Shown here piece by piece: positions 23,800-59,418 of a stretch of DNA of 64,000 nt. The notes beneath the pieces are model-generated. The model was not told where the DNA came from. It was given only the letters and a program-made list of their open reading frames with translations, and did no database searches. Made by a program: the position numbers and the translations under genes. This DNA is from Paulinella micropora (Eukaryota > Cercozoa > Imbricatea > Euglyphida). The DNA is taken from the NCBI GenBank assembly GCA_009731375.1, contig BJOX01000014.1:1169938-1233937 (forward strand). The letters are read 5' to 3'. Each line of letters starts with the position of its first letter. Position 1 is the stretch's first letter.

Positions 23800-24559
23800 A
23801 AACGTTAACATCCTATAGGCTTAAGTTGTCGGATAGCTGGCTTGTAGCCCAGACATTGCTCAAAAGGTGAGGTTCCTTTCCTAGGCCCTGTCGTGGCTGG
23901 TAGAATGTTGTGCAAGGTTGTGGGCTGTGCGTTCCATTTCCGCCCAAAACTGGGGTGGTAAATTAGCCTCATATCGCGTGGCCCGGGCTGGTCCGGCTGT
24001 GATGTCGTTTACCTTCTCAGCTATGGGATTGCCATCTTTATCACCTGGAGCACTAGTCTTCCAAATGAATTGTAGGGGTTTCCACCACTCTATAATCTCA
24101 GTTGGGACAATGATCGAACTCGTTGTCGCAAGTGATCTGTCTGACTTTCTTCCCTGTCTGCCTCTCAAACCATGCTACCGCTTGCTTCAAACAATCTACA
24201 AACTCGTTCTTGTATCGTAAATAATAATCTTTGATGTACCCCGAGTAATCGTCTGTAACGCAAAATTTATAGTACTTTCCGTGAATTGACATTACCGCCC
24301 AAGGTCCGGAAGTATCTATGTGCAAAATCTCACAAGGGTAACTCGCTCTCCTAATTCTATTAACCTTAAATCGGGGTAACACTTTAGCTTTCCCCATCAT
24401 ACAGGCTTCACAAAATCTAACACTATCCTCGCTTTCTGTTAATTTTCTACCAATTGCCTTGCCTAATGCATAGGCCTTCGGTAAAGCTTTATGCCCACTA
24501 CACTGATGTATGACGTAAATGTCAACGGGCTTACCCTTCTTACCTTTCTCAGGATACAT
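23800..24559 (-). pseudogene. copia integrase (element 2)
   Basis: The minus strand reads VIHQCSGHKALPKAYALGK, CEACMMGKAKVLPRFKVN, LHIDTSGPWAVMSIHGKYY (first Asp) and ITCDNEFDHCPN (second Asp), then after a frame change DGNPIAEKV (Glu) and NLPPQFWAEMERTAHNLAQ. All DDE residues are present, with a frameshift at about 24110. Confidence 0.8.
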
Positions 24560-24723
24560 AGCGTATAAAACGCTGCCTCTAGCTTCCTCGTTCTCACTTA
24601 CTCTCGCTTGCTTGCTCTCACTTTCTCTCTCTTTGGGGATTCCCGCCCCGCTTACCCCGTCTTATTCTTCTTCTCTTTCACTTTGGGGTTGTAACGCTCG
24701 TTTATGTTGAGGGGCTTGTCTTT

Positions 24724-25980
24724 CTAATTGTCCCAGCGGTAGAGCATGCCAGGCGTCAGTCTCCCCCTCACGATCACGTCACTCTCTTTAATTCTTATGG
24801 GGCGCTTTAGGATAAGTAGTTGCCCATTTTGGTGAATGATAGATCTGTGGTGGTTGTGGTCCATGATGTTTCCAGTATGCATAATGTTGACTGGCACCCT
24901 TTTGTCTAACAACATATCTTTCTTTACCAAAACTGGCTTTCCCGATCCATCTATTCTTGTCAACCTCGCTTCCCCCATGTTTCGCACCACACTCTCTCCG
25001 TTTCCGGTGACTAAACTAACGGGATCAATCTCTCTGACGTTGTGTAAGATGTGCGGTGTGCATGCTATGTCCCTGGACGATCCGCTATCTTGCACTATCA
25101 TCTTTTTCTTGCGTCCTACCGTCTCGCTATCGTCTACCATGAGATTGTGATCTTCCTCTTCTTCCTCCTCACTCCCATTCTTTTGGGCTTTGTTCTTTCT
25201 TTCTCTCTCAAATCTCTTCTCGTACATCCAATCAAGCTCTTCTCGTGCCTCGCAATACGATTTAAAGCTTATGGGAATTCCCGATCTCATCTCCTCGGAG
25301 GTTCTGGAGTGTTCTAGGTTTTCCGGGTCAAACTCCTCATCATCCTCCTCCATATCTGAGTGTCCGTCTATCTCCCGTCTCTTCCTATCAAACTCCCTCT
25401 TTCTCACTGCTGCCCGTTCTGGACTGAAGAACTTGTATGCATCTCCTGAGTGTAACTTCCGCAAAAGTGCGTTCAGTGTAACCCCTCTCGCTTCTACCTC
25501 TTGCCAAATCTTCATAAGGTGGGGCATCGATCGCACGATGAAAAGAGCGAATTGATTGTCGTGGTTCTTAGCTAAGCCGAGTATTCCATAGTCTATTATT
25601 CCTAACAGCTCTGTGTAAAACTCGTTTTCTTTGCCGTCCGGGTCGTAACATAAACCCTCTTTCACTACTATCTTTTCTGCTCCCTTCGTTAACGCATATA
25701 ACAACCTAGCTATTTCCGTCTTCTCAGGTCTTGGATGTCCTTCACTGTGTCTGAACTCACACTCACACTTAGCTCTTTCCTTAGCTTTCGCACTCTGAGT
25801 AGTTTTAGCTGCTCTCTTCTCTATGACTGTCTCTCTTGTGACTTGTGGTGTGCCTGCTGCATGCTTTAGAAATACCTCGTTTACAGCCCAAAACACATCT
25901 GTCAACAGTCCATCTGCCTCCGCTACTCTCTCTCCTTCCTTCTTTGTCATTATCACGACATCTCCTGTATCATCGTCCAA
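24724..25980 (-). pseudogene. copia Gag-Pol region with intact protease motif (element 2)
   Basis: A 418-codon minus-strand open frame. Its C-terminal half reads MIVQDSGSSRDIACTPHIL, the copia aspartic protease active site (DSGSS), followed by SLVTGNGESVVRNMGEA and VRGRLTPGMLYRWDN. The N-terminal half (for example FWAVNEVFLKHAAGTP) corresponds to element 1 at about 16450 (DIMNAIEGVYAKHR) and is of unknown function. Confidence 0.75.
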
Positions 25981-26031
25981 AACGCAGGTTGTTCAGCTGT
26001 TCACTTATTCTCTTAAAGTCCTCAAAGCTTA

Positions 26032-26862
26032 TCACCTTTCCGTGTTTTGTGTCTCTTTTACTGCTCTTCCCCACAGGTGTTTCGTGTGTGTGTGTGTGTC
26101 GCTTGTCTGCTCTGTCTGTGACTCTACACTGTCTCCTACTCTATCCAAAGGAGACGGACCTTGTGGTAGTAGCGATGGTGGCCAAGACTTTCCTTCACTT
26201 GTCCCTCCTACACGCTCCACAGGCTCAATGTAAGCAGTCTCTCTTTCTGCTCTGGTCCCGCCGGTCCGTGCCTCCTTTCCTGGCAAAACAGCATCATTCC
26301 GTGAATCCGTACTGACTCCTTTCTTACCGGGTTTTTCGACACTTTCCTTGTCTTTTTCTCCGATATTTGCGGGACTTAGCGAGTTTTTCTTCACGGATTT
26401 TGCCGTATCTGTTTGCGAGATTTGCGGTGCACTCGCCCCCTTTCCCTCCCTCTCTCTCAGTATGCTTATCATCTCACTCTCGGACGGATAATCACGGGAA
26501 GGACGTGGGCGACGTGAAGGGTCTTGTGCTAGGTCAATGTCAGGGAATAGTGGGTCTTGACGGGCATGATAACTACATAAGTCTGCATACACTAGCCTCT
26601 TTGCTGCCTCACCCGCCTTGCCCCAACTCCCCCACTGTCCAAACTTAACTCCACACTGTTCTCCCTTCCAGTTCAGCCCAGTACAACGAGTGGTTAGTGG
26701 GCCTGTGGTGTGGCTCTTAGGAGTGGATGTAGTGAGGCTTGGTGTTTCGTTCTTTGTCTGTCTAGAGTTCTGAGGGGGTGTGGGTGTCGGTTTCTCACTT
26801 GCTTTCCGTTTCTCTTTCTCTTTCACTTGCGAGGGTTTTGGTTGCAATGGTGAGGGTTGCAC
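26032..26862 (-). pseudogene. copia inter-Gag/protease module with C-x8-C...CxxH motif (element 2)
   Basis: The minus-strand frame reads TTRCTGLNWKGEQCGVKFG and later YADLCSYHARQDPLFPDIDL. The four positions Cys-x8-Cys and Cys-x2-His could bind zinc, and the QDPxFPxIDL tail is shared with element 1. The remainder is Ser/Lys/Glu-rich linker. I know no named retroelement domain with this signature. Confidence 0.55.
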
Positions 26863-26974
26863 ACGTTGTGTGTCTCGTGAGGTTGTGAGGGCAGGAGTGG
26901 TTGCTGTAGAGGTGTCGGGGTGTTGAGCACTAGTGAGAGTGCGGGGTGGAGGGTTGTGGGGTCTGTCTCGGAGT

Positions 26975-26984
26975 NNNNNNNNNN
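26975..26984. other. assembly gap (10 N) beside poly-C
   Basis: Ten N followed by a run of C, inside the Gag/linker region of element 2. Confidence 1.
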
Positions 26985-27410
26985 CCCCCCCCCCCCACCA
27001 CGGGCTCTTGCGGGTTGATCTAAGGGTTTGTTCTCAGTTTGCTCCTTTGGAGGCTGACTATCCTCCTCGCCCTCTTGTTCTGCTTCACGAGCAATAATGC
27101 TTTCCCCACTTTCTATGTTTCCCTCCATTGCTTCTTCTGCACCCTCCATCATGACTAGCCCATACTCTTCTTCTTATGAGCTGTCTTCCCCTTCAGACTT
27201 GTCTTCCTCTTCCTCCTCACCCTCCTCTCCTACTTCTCCCCTCATAAGAGTGACTCCTTTGGCTCCTTTCTTTCTAAACTTGCCACTCTTGTCTCTTTGC
27301 TTCCCCTTTGTGGAGTCAGAGTGAGCGGACTTTGGACTAGTTCTTTTGGGGCCTGACTTTTGTTTGGGGCAAAAACGCTTTGTGAGTCCAGTCTGGTAGC
27401 AGTTATGCAG

Positions 27411-28448
27411 TCAGCCACCACTCCTGCTCTGAACTATCACTTCCATTCTTGTTGCCCTTGCCCTTCCCGTTCTGAGTACATTTCTTGTTCTTCTCTCTCT
27501 TTTGTCCCTTCTCTCCTCCCTCTTCCTCTCCAAACAGTAGATTCGCTCCCTTACCCTCTCGCTCTTCCTCTTTTTCTCCTTCCTACGTTCCTTTCTCAGT
27601 CTCTTCTGCTTCGCTTCCCACAACACGTAAATTTCTCTTGCCGACTCTACCATATCATCATGTGTTGGCCTGCTCGCTGCTGCTAATCTGTAATGATCGT
27701 TGAGGTATGCGGGCCCATAGGCCTCATGCTCTGCTAGCTTCTCTAACAACCCATTTACTGCTTCCTCTGGCTCAAAGGGCTTCCCTCTCAGGGCTTCTAG
27801 CCAGTTCTTCTGCAGTATATGTTGTGTTAGATACTCATCCATATCCTCTGTCGGTCTCGGTCTCATCTCTTTAAATGCTTTCTCCTCTATGTATCTCGCC
27901 GCACCACTTAGATTACCGTATTTTGCTTTGACAATGCCGACTTTCTCAAACGGGCAATGCACGTTTTTACTGCGAAGAAATTGAATCACTTTAGATTCCG
28001 AGAATGCTGTTGTTACGAGAAGTTGGAACATTCTGCAGCGATGCAGATACTGCTGTTCTTCTCTGTATCTCTTCTTCCTCAGCAAGTACACGTTCTTGTT
28101 GGTTCTTGTCATCGCTCTTTTCTTCTTTCTGTTCGCCCTATCCTCCCAAGATTTCTTCTCTTCCTTTGAGAGGTCTTTCCAGTTGGCAGGTTTCTCTACC
28201 TGTGTCTTCGCGTCTGGTGGTGTTTGGCTACTTCTCTGTCTCGGTTGTCGTGTTTGTGGTCTCTCTGTTTCATCTTCTTCGTCTGATCCTTCCGGTGTGT
28301 CCACCTCGTGTGGTTCTCTCGGTTCTTCCATTTCTTCTGCTTCTCTCATCCTGTCTCTATCAAAACCATACTTTGTTCTTGCCGCTTTATGGTCTTGGAA
28401 AAGCATCATGAAACATATCCCCGAGTGTTGTGCTAATCCCGTAGGCAT
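27411..28448 (-). pseudogene. copia Gag (element 2)
   Basis: A 345-codon minus-strand frame with an acidic N-terminus, a basic KEEKKSWEDRANRKKKRA stretch and a helical core (RMFQLLVTTAFSESKVIQFL, EYLTQHILQKNWLEALRGK) that resembles a capsid domain. Downstream, at about 27360-27400, another frame shows YQTGLTKRFCPKQK, which may be a degenerate zinc knuckle with the His replaced by Leu. A Lys/Glu-rich acidic segment follows down to about 27000. Confidence 0.7.
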
Positions 28449-30220
28449 ACTCCTCTATCTGGTAATAGCAACTCTGTAAACTTGATCTTTTTTATTTTCG
28501 CTAAACACCGGTGTGTGAGACATCAATTGTCTCATGCTGATCGCATGGTGCCGAAATTCGTTTCCCCAGCGGCTCATAACCGTTGATTAGGTAATACCCG
28601 GTCACTCACGGACCTAATACCTTAGACGCCGGTTTGCTGAGAGACTTCGTTAGAAGCCACGATACAAATCGACACTTTTAATCCGCACGTAGATAGCAGA
28701 ACTGACAAACTCAAAGGTAATAATGAAACTGAAATAAAGTCCGCGCGACTGTAATTTTCAAGAATATTCATTTAATAACAGGGGTTTACCAGATCTCGAG
28801 TGACAGTGCTCACCCCTTTGCCAAAGATTAAGTAAGTGCAAGCTTAAGTTTGAGTTTAAGGGTAAGGGTAAGGTAAGGGTAAAGGGTTTTGGTATGTAAT
28901 TATTACACAATGATTAGTGTCCAATCCTGAACGCAAATATGGACGCGGGGAAGTTACGTCCGTTACAATTATTGACTAGAACTATACGGATAAATTACTT
29001 ACCAGTCACAAAGCAATCACTAAAAGTAAAACGTAGTTGTCCTATCATGGCAACGCGCCGCCAACTGGTCTCAACATGTTTTCTAACTGAGTTATGTGAA
29101 GTGAGTCTCCGTCCCTTCTAAGGGACCGCAGCCACTTGAAATATATACGTAATCGTAATAGGATTGTGTGACCGCCGGGGGTAGCGCGCCGAGAACTGAT
29201 CTGGAGGCCACGGTGTTGGGTTGATAGAATGAAAGCACGCGGCCTTCGGAGGCTGGTCTGGCACGGAGAGTTCCATGCGCACTACGAGGTCAAGTTTCAT
29301 CACTATGAACATCACTGATGTCTCGAAGGGTACGATAACGTTGACACACATGCTCACGTTTATTTCCCAACTTTCGGATATGCGTTCCGCAAAATTCAGG
29401 ATTATCAGAAGCACCTTCGGCTCGGACGAGACTTTCATACAGCCGCTGCTCAAAGTTCGTCACGTATAGTATAGTATTAATATACCGGGGAGGATACGTT
29501 GTGTCCTCACTGCAGCGAAGCGGCATGTTTGCCAATGAGTCCGCTTCTGAGAGGAGGCAGACAGGGAATGTTTCCGACCTGGTGTGTGATCGCAGGGACT
29601 GTTTCCGACCTAGTGTGTGATCGTTGGTGAAAGAGTCGAGTCTCACTTGCTCCCATGCGACGCACGTGCGTGCAGAACTGCCATAATGGCCATATAATAG
29701 GCCTGGCACTCTTTGGGATGTATCATAAGTTTCTTAAGCATTCTCGCTTTCTCGCATTGTTTTATTATAAAATATCCGTAACACACCTTGGAGTGGTTAA
29801 ACATATACACTTTTAATTTAATATTAATAATTTTACCTAATTTAATATTTAATTAATATATTGTAAACTGAACGAACAATGTTGAGTATATCGTACAGGA
29901 CTGACTCTACTGAACTGAACTTGCTACTCAGTACACTGAGTACTCTCTCCAGAAAGTATACTATTATATACGGAAAAAAGATGCGGCTAATTAGTTACTT
30001 ACTGCAGGGTCAGAAGAGGAAAGTTGAATGGAATTATGAATAAGGCGGTCTGTTCAAAAACATGCCCAATCTGCCCCGAGAGATATGCAACTGTAAGATA
30101 TGACATAAACAGATATTTTTCGATCTCCGTGCCGGCAATCCAAAAATGACGAACACGAACCTCAACTTGCTGATATTGAGTTGGTGTCCGTCACTGGCTG
30201 GACGACAATAAATGTACTTG
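28449..30220. other. no confident gene; probable 5' leader of element 2 and intergenic sequence
   Basis: Contains a telomere-like aagggt run at 28857-28893, a short tandem pair (gtttccgacctggtgtgtgatcg and gtttccgacctagtgtgtgatcg) near 29570-29625, and an AT-rich stretch at 29760-29960. Minus-strand frames at 29118-29709 are overlapping and have no recognisable domain. The 5' LTR of element 2 should lie near 28450-28800 but is not demonstrable. Confidence 0.5.
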
Positions 30221-30301
30221 TTGTTATTGTTGTTTTTGTTTTTGTTGTTGTTGTTGTTGTTGTTGTTGTTATTGTTGTTGCTGTTGTTGTTGTTCTTGTT
30301 A
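30221..30301. repeat. GTT trinucleotide repeat
   Basis: Interrupted (TTG)n run of about 80 bp beside the 3' end of the INO1 gene. Confidence 0.95.
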
Positions 30302-30401
30302 GCACTGTTTGCTTAGAATTACAAAGCGGATCAAGTCCATGCATACTAAGAATGCGGGAGAGGAAAGGAGGGAGCGACAGGTTCTGTGTTTTTTTTTTTT
30401 T

Positions 30402-30635
30402 NNNNNNNNNNNNNNNNNNNNNNNNNNNNNNNNNNNNNNNNNNNNNNNNNNNNNNNNNNNNNNNNNNNNNNNNNNNNNNNNNNNNNNNNNNNNNNNNNNN
30501 NNNNNNNNNNNNNNNNNNNNNNNNNNNNNNNNNNNNNNNNNNNNNNNNNNNNNNNNNNNNNNNNNNNNNNNNNNNNNNNNNNNNNNNNNNNNNNNNNNNN
30601 NNNNNNNNNNNNNNNNNNNNNNNNNNNNNNNNNNN
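30402..30635. other. assembly gap (234 N)
   Basis: Follows a poly-T run, just beyond the stop codon of the INO1 gene. Confidence 1.
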
Positions 30636-30677
30636 AGAAGGGGTGGGGGGAGGGACAGGTGAGGCTTAGTCTCATGC

Positions 30678-46383
<15,706 letters not shown>

Positions 46384-46655
46384 TACACCTACCAGAGGTG
46401 AAAGCGGACAGATATCTCGCGGTCTTCTAAACACAAAGTTTCACGGCGCACCCGGCCATGCATAAAAATTTATTGCAGTTCTCCCCGGAAAAACGAACCG
46501 TAAATTATTTAATGAGAAAGACGGATCATTCTTTCTTCCGTTTTCAACCGAATTCAATGTCCCTTCAAATTCAACGTCTACGCTTGTAGCCCAAATTTTA
46601 CCGTCGTGGAGGATGGAGAGGAAAATGAAATCCTGCTCACAGTGAAATCCAGAAG
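46384..46655. promoter_or_regulatory. 272-bp divergent intergenic region between INO1 and the rhomboid gene
   Basis: The two start codons (46383 on the minus strand, 46656 on the plus strand) face away from each other with only 272 bp between them, so it must hold both promoters or a shared bidirectional one. I see a gcataaaaatttattgc AT-rich core at about 46459-46475 but no secure TATA or initiator element. Confidence 0.55.
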
Positions 46656-55037
<8,382 letters not shown>

Positions 55038-55355
55038 CATTCAATGCGACCGCTTGATGGCCCTTCTTTCTCCACCACTGGCCTGACCCTTAGTTGTTTT
55101 TTTTAGGCTGCTTTTGCTGGCAGCTGAGTGGACTCTCAATCATGATGTATCATATGAGACTCTGATTTCAACTTGAAGTCTAGTTCTTGGTCGTGTAAGC
55201 TTATCATTTCAGTGTTAGTATCGACCGTCACCACACGACACAAGGTTATCACACACAAGTTATTAAGATCGCGGGGCCGGCAGAGCCGAAGTTTGATAGA
55301 TTTAGATAGAGAGGTGTTTGGGCCCGCAGGGCATGTGTATCTGAAGCAGTAGGGG

Positions 55356-55452
55356 GGGGCACCTACGCCAACCACCGCGCTGCCGACCCCGCCTCGCCGC
55401 GCTGTCGCGCTGCGAGGCGGTGTCGGCAGCGCGGGGTTGGCGTAGGTGCCCC
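55356..55452. repeat. 97-nt GC-rich inverted repeat (foldback)
   Basis: The left arm (from ggggcacctacgccaacc) and right arm (ending ggttggcgtaggtgcccc) pair over about 41 bp with one indel and one mismatch, with a loop of about 14 nt. It lies 320 bp downstream of the rhomboid stop codon. It has no coding potential and resembles a MITE/foldback element or a strong structured terminator. Confidence 0.85.
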
Positions 55453-57411
55453 TTTGCAATTTACAACACTTAATTTTAAACGAACAATGTAGTTTTTAAT
55501 AATAATGACTTTCACTAGTACTGTAAATAAACCGTCCAGAAAGTATGATGTATTTCATTATTTCTTCGCAGTATTTGGAGAACGACCTTCTAACTCTTTC
55601 TGAAATGCCTTAGTCTGAGTCGCGAGCCCTTTTCGGTTTCGAAGGCTGCTTGTCCATAGCAGTGACTTCTATTGGACAATTAATTAGACACTTCCTCCTC
55701 AGCTATGTCCATATTGCTATTTTATACGTTAGCCTTATTCGTTACGGTTAGTAGCCTAGTATTATTAGTTATTAATACAGTCATTTAGAGTACTTTTTCT
55801 GATACTGGTGGCACTAGCTTTTTACCATTACCATTCTTGCCCATATCAGGCAGTTTCGTGATCATTTTCCGGAGGTACATCTTTTGTGTGACGTCGTCAG
55901 TTGGACTGGAGGGAATTGTTCAGTATTGTTAAATTCTTTTACGTGGGAAGCAGTCGAGGAGGGGGACGCACCGAGTTCCGGTCGCCGTTTGCAGAAGTCG
56001 CGAGGGTTTTCTCCCAACTGGTTATCGATCCTTGTGTGAACATCACCCCCCGAATTATCAGGTAAAAACTTGTTTATAGATTTCGTCTGGCCGGACACGT
56101 CTGAAATGCAAATTTCGGATCCTGGTCTCAAGTTTTGGCGGCTTTTTGTCTTTGCGTCACTGAGCTAATATAACGAGACATCATTCTCTTTTTGAGGACT
56201 GTGTTTGGTTATATTACCGACTTACTCTTCCATTGAGCTATCGTTGGGGATAGTACATTTGTACCCACTCCCAGTTTTTTATGGCGGAACTTCGTTTCCG
56301 ACATATTTGGAGCGTGACCTGTGCAACAGAACGCAGAGGAGAAACTTCGTTAAAGGGGTGAGGGGTCCACCTTAAGTGACCCCATTACAGGAAAGTGCGC
56401 ATTTTCAAATTGTGTTGCTACAGCTGATCACTGTAGACACTACCCACGCTCTGCTTTGCTGGTGTGCAGTGCAAGGGCAAGGTGGGGGACAGGACAGAGA
56501 GCAAGTGACACCGAAGCGTACAGGGCGCAGTGCGGGAGGGTGAGCTCCTAAAGGGTGTTGTGCTTTTGTCAGCTCGGTGACGTGGCCAGTTGTGTCGGAC
56601 GTGGTGTCAGTTGGGATTGAGCACCCACTACCACGGACACAACAAGTTGCAAAGCCAGAGTACAAAGCAGTAGGCCAGTTGTGAGTTTGCCGTGGTAACT
56701 GGCGGGATTGAGCAACCCTGGCCCACGGGACACAACAACCTACATTACAAAGTTATTGTTGAGCAGTAGGCCACTTGTGAGTTTGCCGTGGTAACTGGGG
56801 GATTGAGCACCCCTGGCCCACGGGACACAACAGCTTACCTTGCAAAGTTATTGTCGCATTCGTACTGCATCATCGCATCTACTCCTTGTGTCGCTGTTGT
56901 GACTGTGTGAGGAGTGAGAGAGAGGTGTGGTGAGGGCGTGAGCTCTGAAGAACCGTGCATAGGACACGAGGGGAGGAGCGAAAGGTGAGTGTTTAGGTGG
57001 TTGTACCAAAACAACTACAAACCTAGGTAGGTTGAAGAACTGACTTTGCAGATAGAGCTGCTAGTAGGTGGCAAGCTATCATAGGTGGTAGCTGAGGTAG
57101 CCTCAGTGTAGTCTGAGCATTAGAGTCAGTGGTAACACACGTGGCTGAAGAGAGAGAGAGAGAGAGTAAAGGGTGGTGTGGACAAGCAAAACACTATTCT
57201 GTGTAGTGTGTGTGTGAGTCTGCTCGTGGCCTCTGTTGTGTTCTCTCTGTGTTGGTGTGTGTGTGGTTGCTTGCATGTGTCTGTGCCATCAGAACAGCGT
57301 AAGCATAGCGTGACCCTATCTCTATTTGGCAAGTAGAGAGCATAGCTGTGTGCTGTGTGTAAGTGTGTGTGTGTGGAGCGTGTGTCTGTTCGAGACTGAC
57401 GGTGGTTAGAA
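55453..57411. other. leader region of the CCCH-Gag retroelement; no gene
   Basis: About 2 kb without a convincing coding frame. It includes an approximately 95-bp tandem repeat (56586-56853) and a short (GA)n at 57150-57167. It precedes the Gag start at 57412 and may hold the LTR, but I found no matching 3' repeat after 59960. Confidence 0.5.
56586..56853. repeat. tandem repeat, ~95-bp unit
   Basis: Units from cagtaggccagttgtgagtt to aaagttattgttgag at 56668-56763 and 56764-56853, with an earlier partial copy from 56586. Shared phrases are gtgagtttgccgtggtaact, ggattgagca and ggacacaaca. Confidence 0.85.
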
Positions 57412-58054
57412 ATGACTACGAGTAAGACAGACAATAAGATTACGTTCACCGGCAAAGAGGCATGGATCCTATTGCATAGGCAGGTAGTGCAAAGCTGTAA
57501 TGCTAAGGCCCCTAAGGAAGTGCTGCAGGGTGCTGACGCCCACAAACAATATGTACATCGAAAATGTATTAGGGATACAGCTTAAGTGTAGAGAGGTGCC
57601 CCCCTTTATACTAGCTTGGGAAGAGATAGCAGAGTGGAATGACTGGGCTGACTTGGACGAAGAAGTAGTAAAGGAATATTTCGAGGACAACGACAAGGGT
57701 TCTACTCGCCTGTGGCTCATGCCCAACCCCAAACCGGAAGCTCCAAACCTTGAGGAGGCGTTAGGGGTAAAGGAAGACAAGGAAACCCCAGTCAAGCGTT
57801 ACAAACCGGTTTTTGGCAGTCCGGAAGATAAACCAACCACTGAGACTGAAGAAGGAAAGGAGGAGGAGGAGGAAGAAGACCGGCACACCTCTGACCTCTA
57901 CTCTAGTGGGTATGCTAGCACAGACAAACCTAGGCTGTCAACTGGCAAGGGCTCAGACTTAGAGGGCGACAGCAAGAGTGGGGCCTTCCGAGGCCAGACG
58001 GACCCCTCTAAGGTCAAAACCCCACTAGGGGTGCTGATCGTGCTGGCGCACTGA
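57412..58054 (+). pseudogene. retroelement Gag N-terminal region, frameshifted
   Basis: Starts MTTSKTDNKITFTGKEAWIL, which reads as a copia-type Gag opening, and shifts frame near 57545 to continue IENVLGIQLKCREVPPFILA and EEIAEWNDWADLDEEVVKEY. An acidic linker and a second frame change near 58045 follow. The frame breaks mark it as decayed. Confidence 0.55.
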
Positions 58055-58179
58055 CACGACAGGTGATAGCCTATGACGCTAGTGTACTTACTGAGATGAG
58101 CAAGCAAAAAGAGAGGGTGTTCAATATCATCCATGACATGCTCGGTGAGGCGAAAAGTCTAGTGCGTGACTTAGCTGAC

Positions 58180-58640
58180 TGACCTTTGGCCAAAACCCTA
58201 AAGCTCTGTGTGACAGACTGCTAGCCCGGTACAAGAAAGCCGACCCCTCTGATGTTGAGGACAAGGTGAAGGAACTGAAAGACTTCCTCTTTACGAGTAA
58301 GCAACAGTACGTCGGTCAGTGTGTAGACTTGAACGCTAGGAGAGACTGGTTGGCTGATTATGGCCAAGCCCCAACCGATGACCGGATGCAGCAAATAGTG
58401 AAGGATGCGTTAGTGGGCCCAAAGCAATCTGACTCTAGGGTGAAGAAAGCTTGGCAAGTCTGGGTTGAAATGGCTGAACTGAACCGTAAGCAGTTCAAGT
58501 GGGACTTTGCCTCCTGGTGGAGGTTTGTGCAAGATCGTGCCCTGGAGCTAGACAAGAAGTTTGACCGGGCCAACGTGACTAGTTCCACAGAGAAAGGTTT
58601 GGCAGCTCGCAAGGCCGGAAAAGGGAAACCCATTGGACGA
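58180..58640 (+). pseudogene. retroelement Gag capsid-like region
   Basis: The frame 58266-58640 reads NARRDWLADYGQAPTDDRMQ, KQFKWDFASWWRFVQDRALE and SSTEKGLAARKAGKGKP. It is helical and basic with Trp pairs, fitting a capsid or nucleocapsid segment. It continues the frames before it after a break at about 58180. A frame change at about 58630 leads to the zinc-finger part. Confidence 0.55.
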
Positions 58641-59418
58641 GTGCTGGCTCTTCAGCAAGGAAGGCAAATGCACTCGTGGGGCCTCCTGCCGCTACCTCCA
58701 TGTTGGAGGGAAGGTGAGAGGGGTGTGTTTCTTGTGGGACAAACAGGGGGAGTGTAGATGGGCCGACAAATGTAGGTTTGAGCATGACCCCACTAAAGCC
58801 AAGAAGACCCCTCCCAAACCGGCAGACACACCCAAGGGGGAGAAAAGCAAGAAGAGCGAGAAAAGCAAGGGGCCAAAGTGCTTTAACTGCTTTGAAAAGG
58901 GGCAAATCGCCGGGAAGTGCAGCAAGAAGTGCCGGTTGTGCGGGGGCAAGCACAAGTTGAGCAAGTGCCTGGACAAAAGCCGAAAGGAGAAGGGCGAGGC
59001 AGCAAAAGGCTCAAAAGGGGGGAGTGATAGCGATGACTCCGAGGATGAGGAGCCGGGCGTAGCCTTAGCTCAGATGGTAAAGTTCCTAACCGGCAAGTCG
59101 AAAGACCAAGCCCTCATGGCTAAACCCGGGGATGCCAACCTTCCCGAGCCGATCATACCACCGGAGGACGAGAACAGTCTTGAGATCTTGCTTGAGGATG
59201 ATGCCGACATAGATAAGATGAATGAGGGGCGATGCCATGGAGTAGCGGAAGGAAAGCACAGGTGCGTTGCCCGTTTGAAGGACCTTGAGTCTCCCTTCAA
59301 CAGCCTTAGGATTAAGGCAGCCACTCTCATCGTCAGCAACTATTGCGTTGAGCATCAGTACCAGCGAGCCAAGCAAGAGAGAGAGAGAATGCCTTGCGCC
59401 GGTGGGCAGCCGACATAG
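58633..59418 (+). pseudogene. retroelement Gag nucleocapsid with two CCCH fingers and zinc knuckles
   Basis: Two perfect C-x8-C-x5-C-x3-H fingers stand in tandem: CWLFSKEGKCTRGASCRYLH and CFLWDKQGECRWADKCRFEH. Then comes CFNCFEKGQIAGKC, a zinc knuckle whose His is replaced by Gln, and CRLCGGKHKLSKC, a knuckle with one residue less before His. An acidic spacer and a short C-terminal segment (RCHGVAEGKHRCVARLKDLE) follow. CCCH fingers bind RNA in host proteins; here they would package or bind RNA. Confidence 0.7.

Noticed and set aside
57126-57545. Minus-strand 139-codon frame in the Gag leader
   Set aside because: Antisense to the Gag start and rich in Thr/His from GT-rich sequence; no domain.
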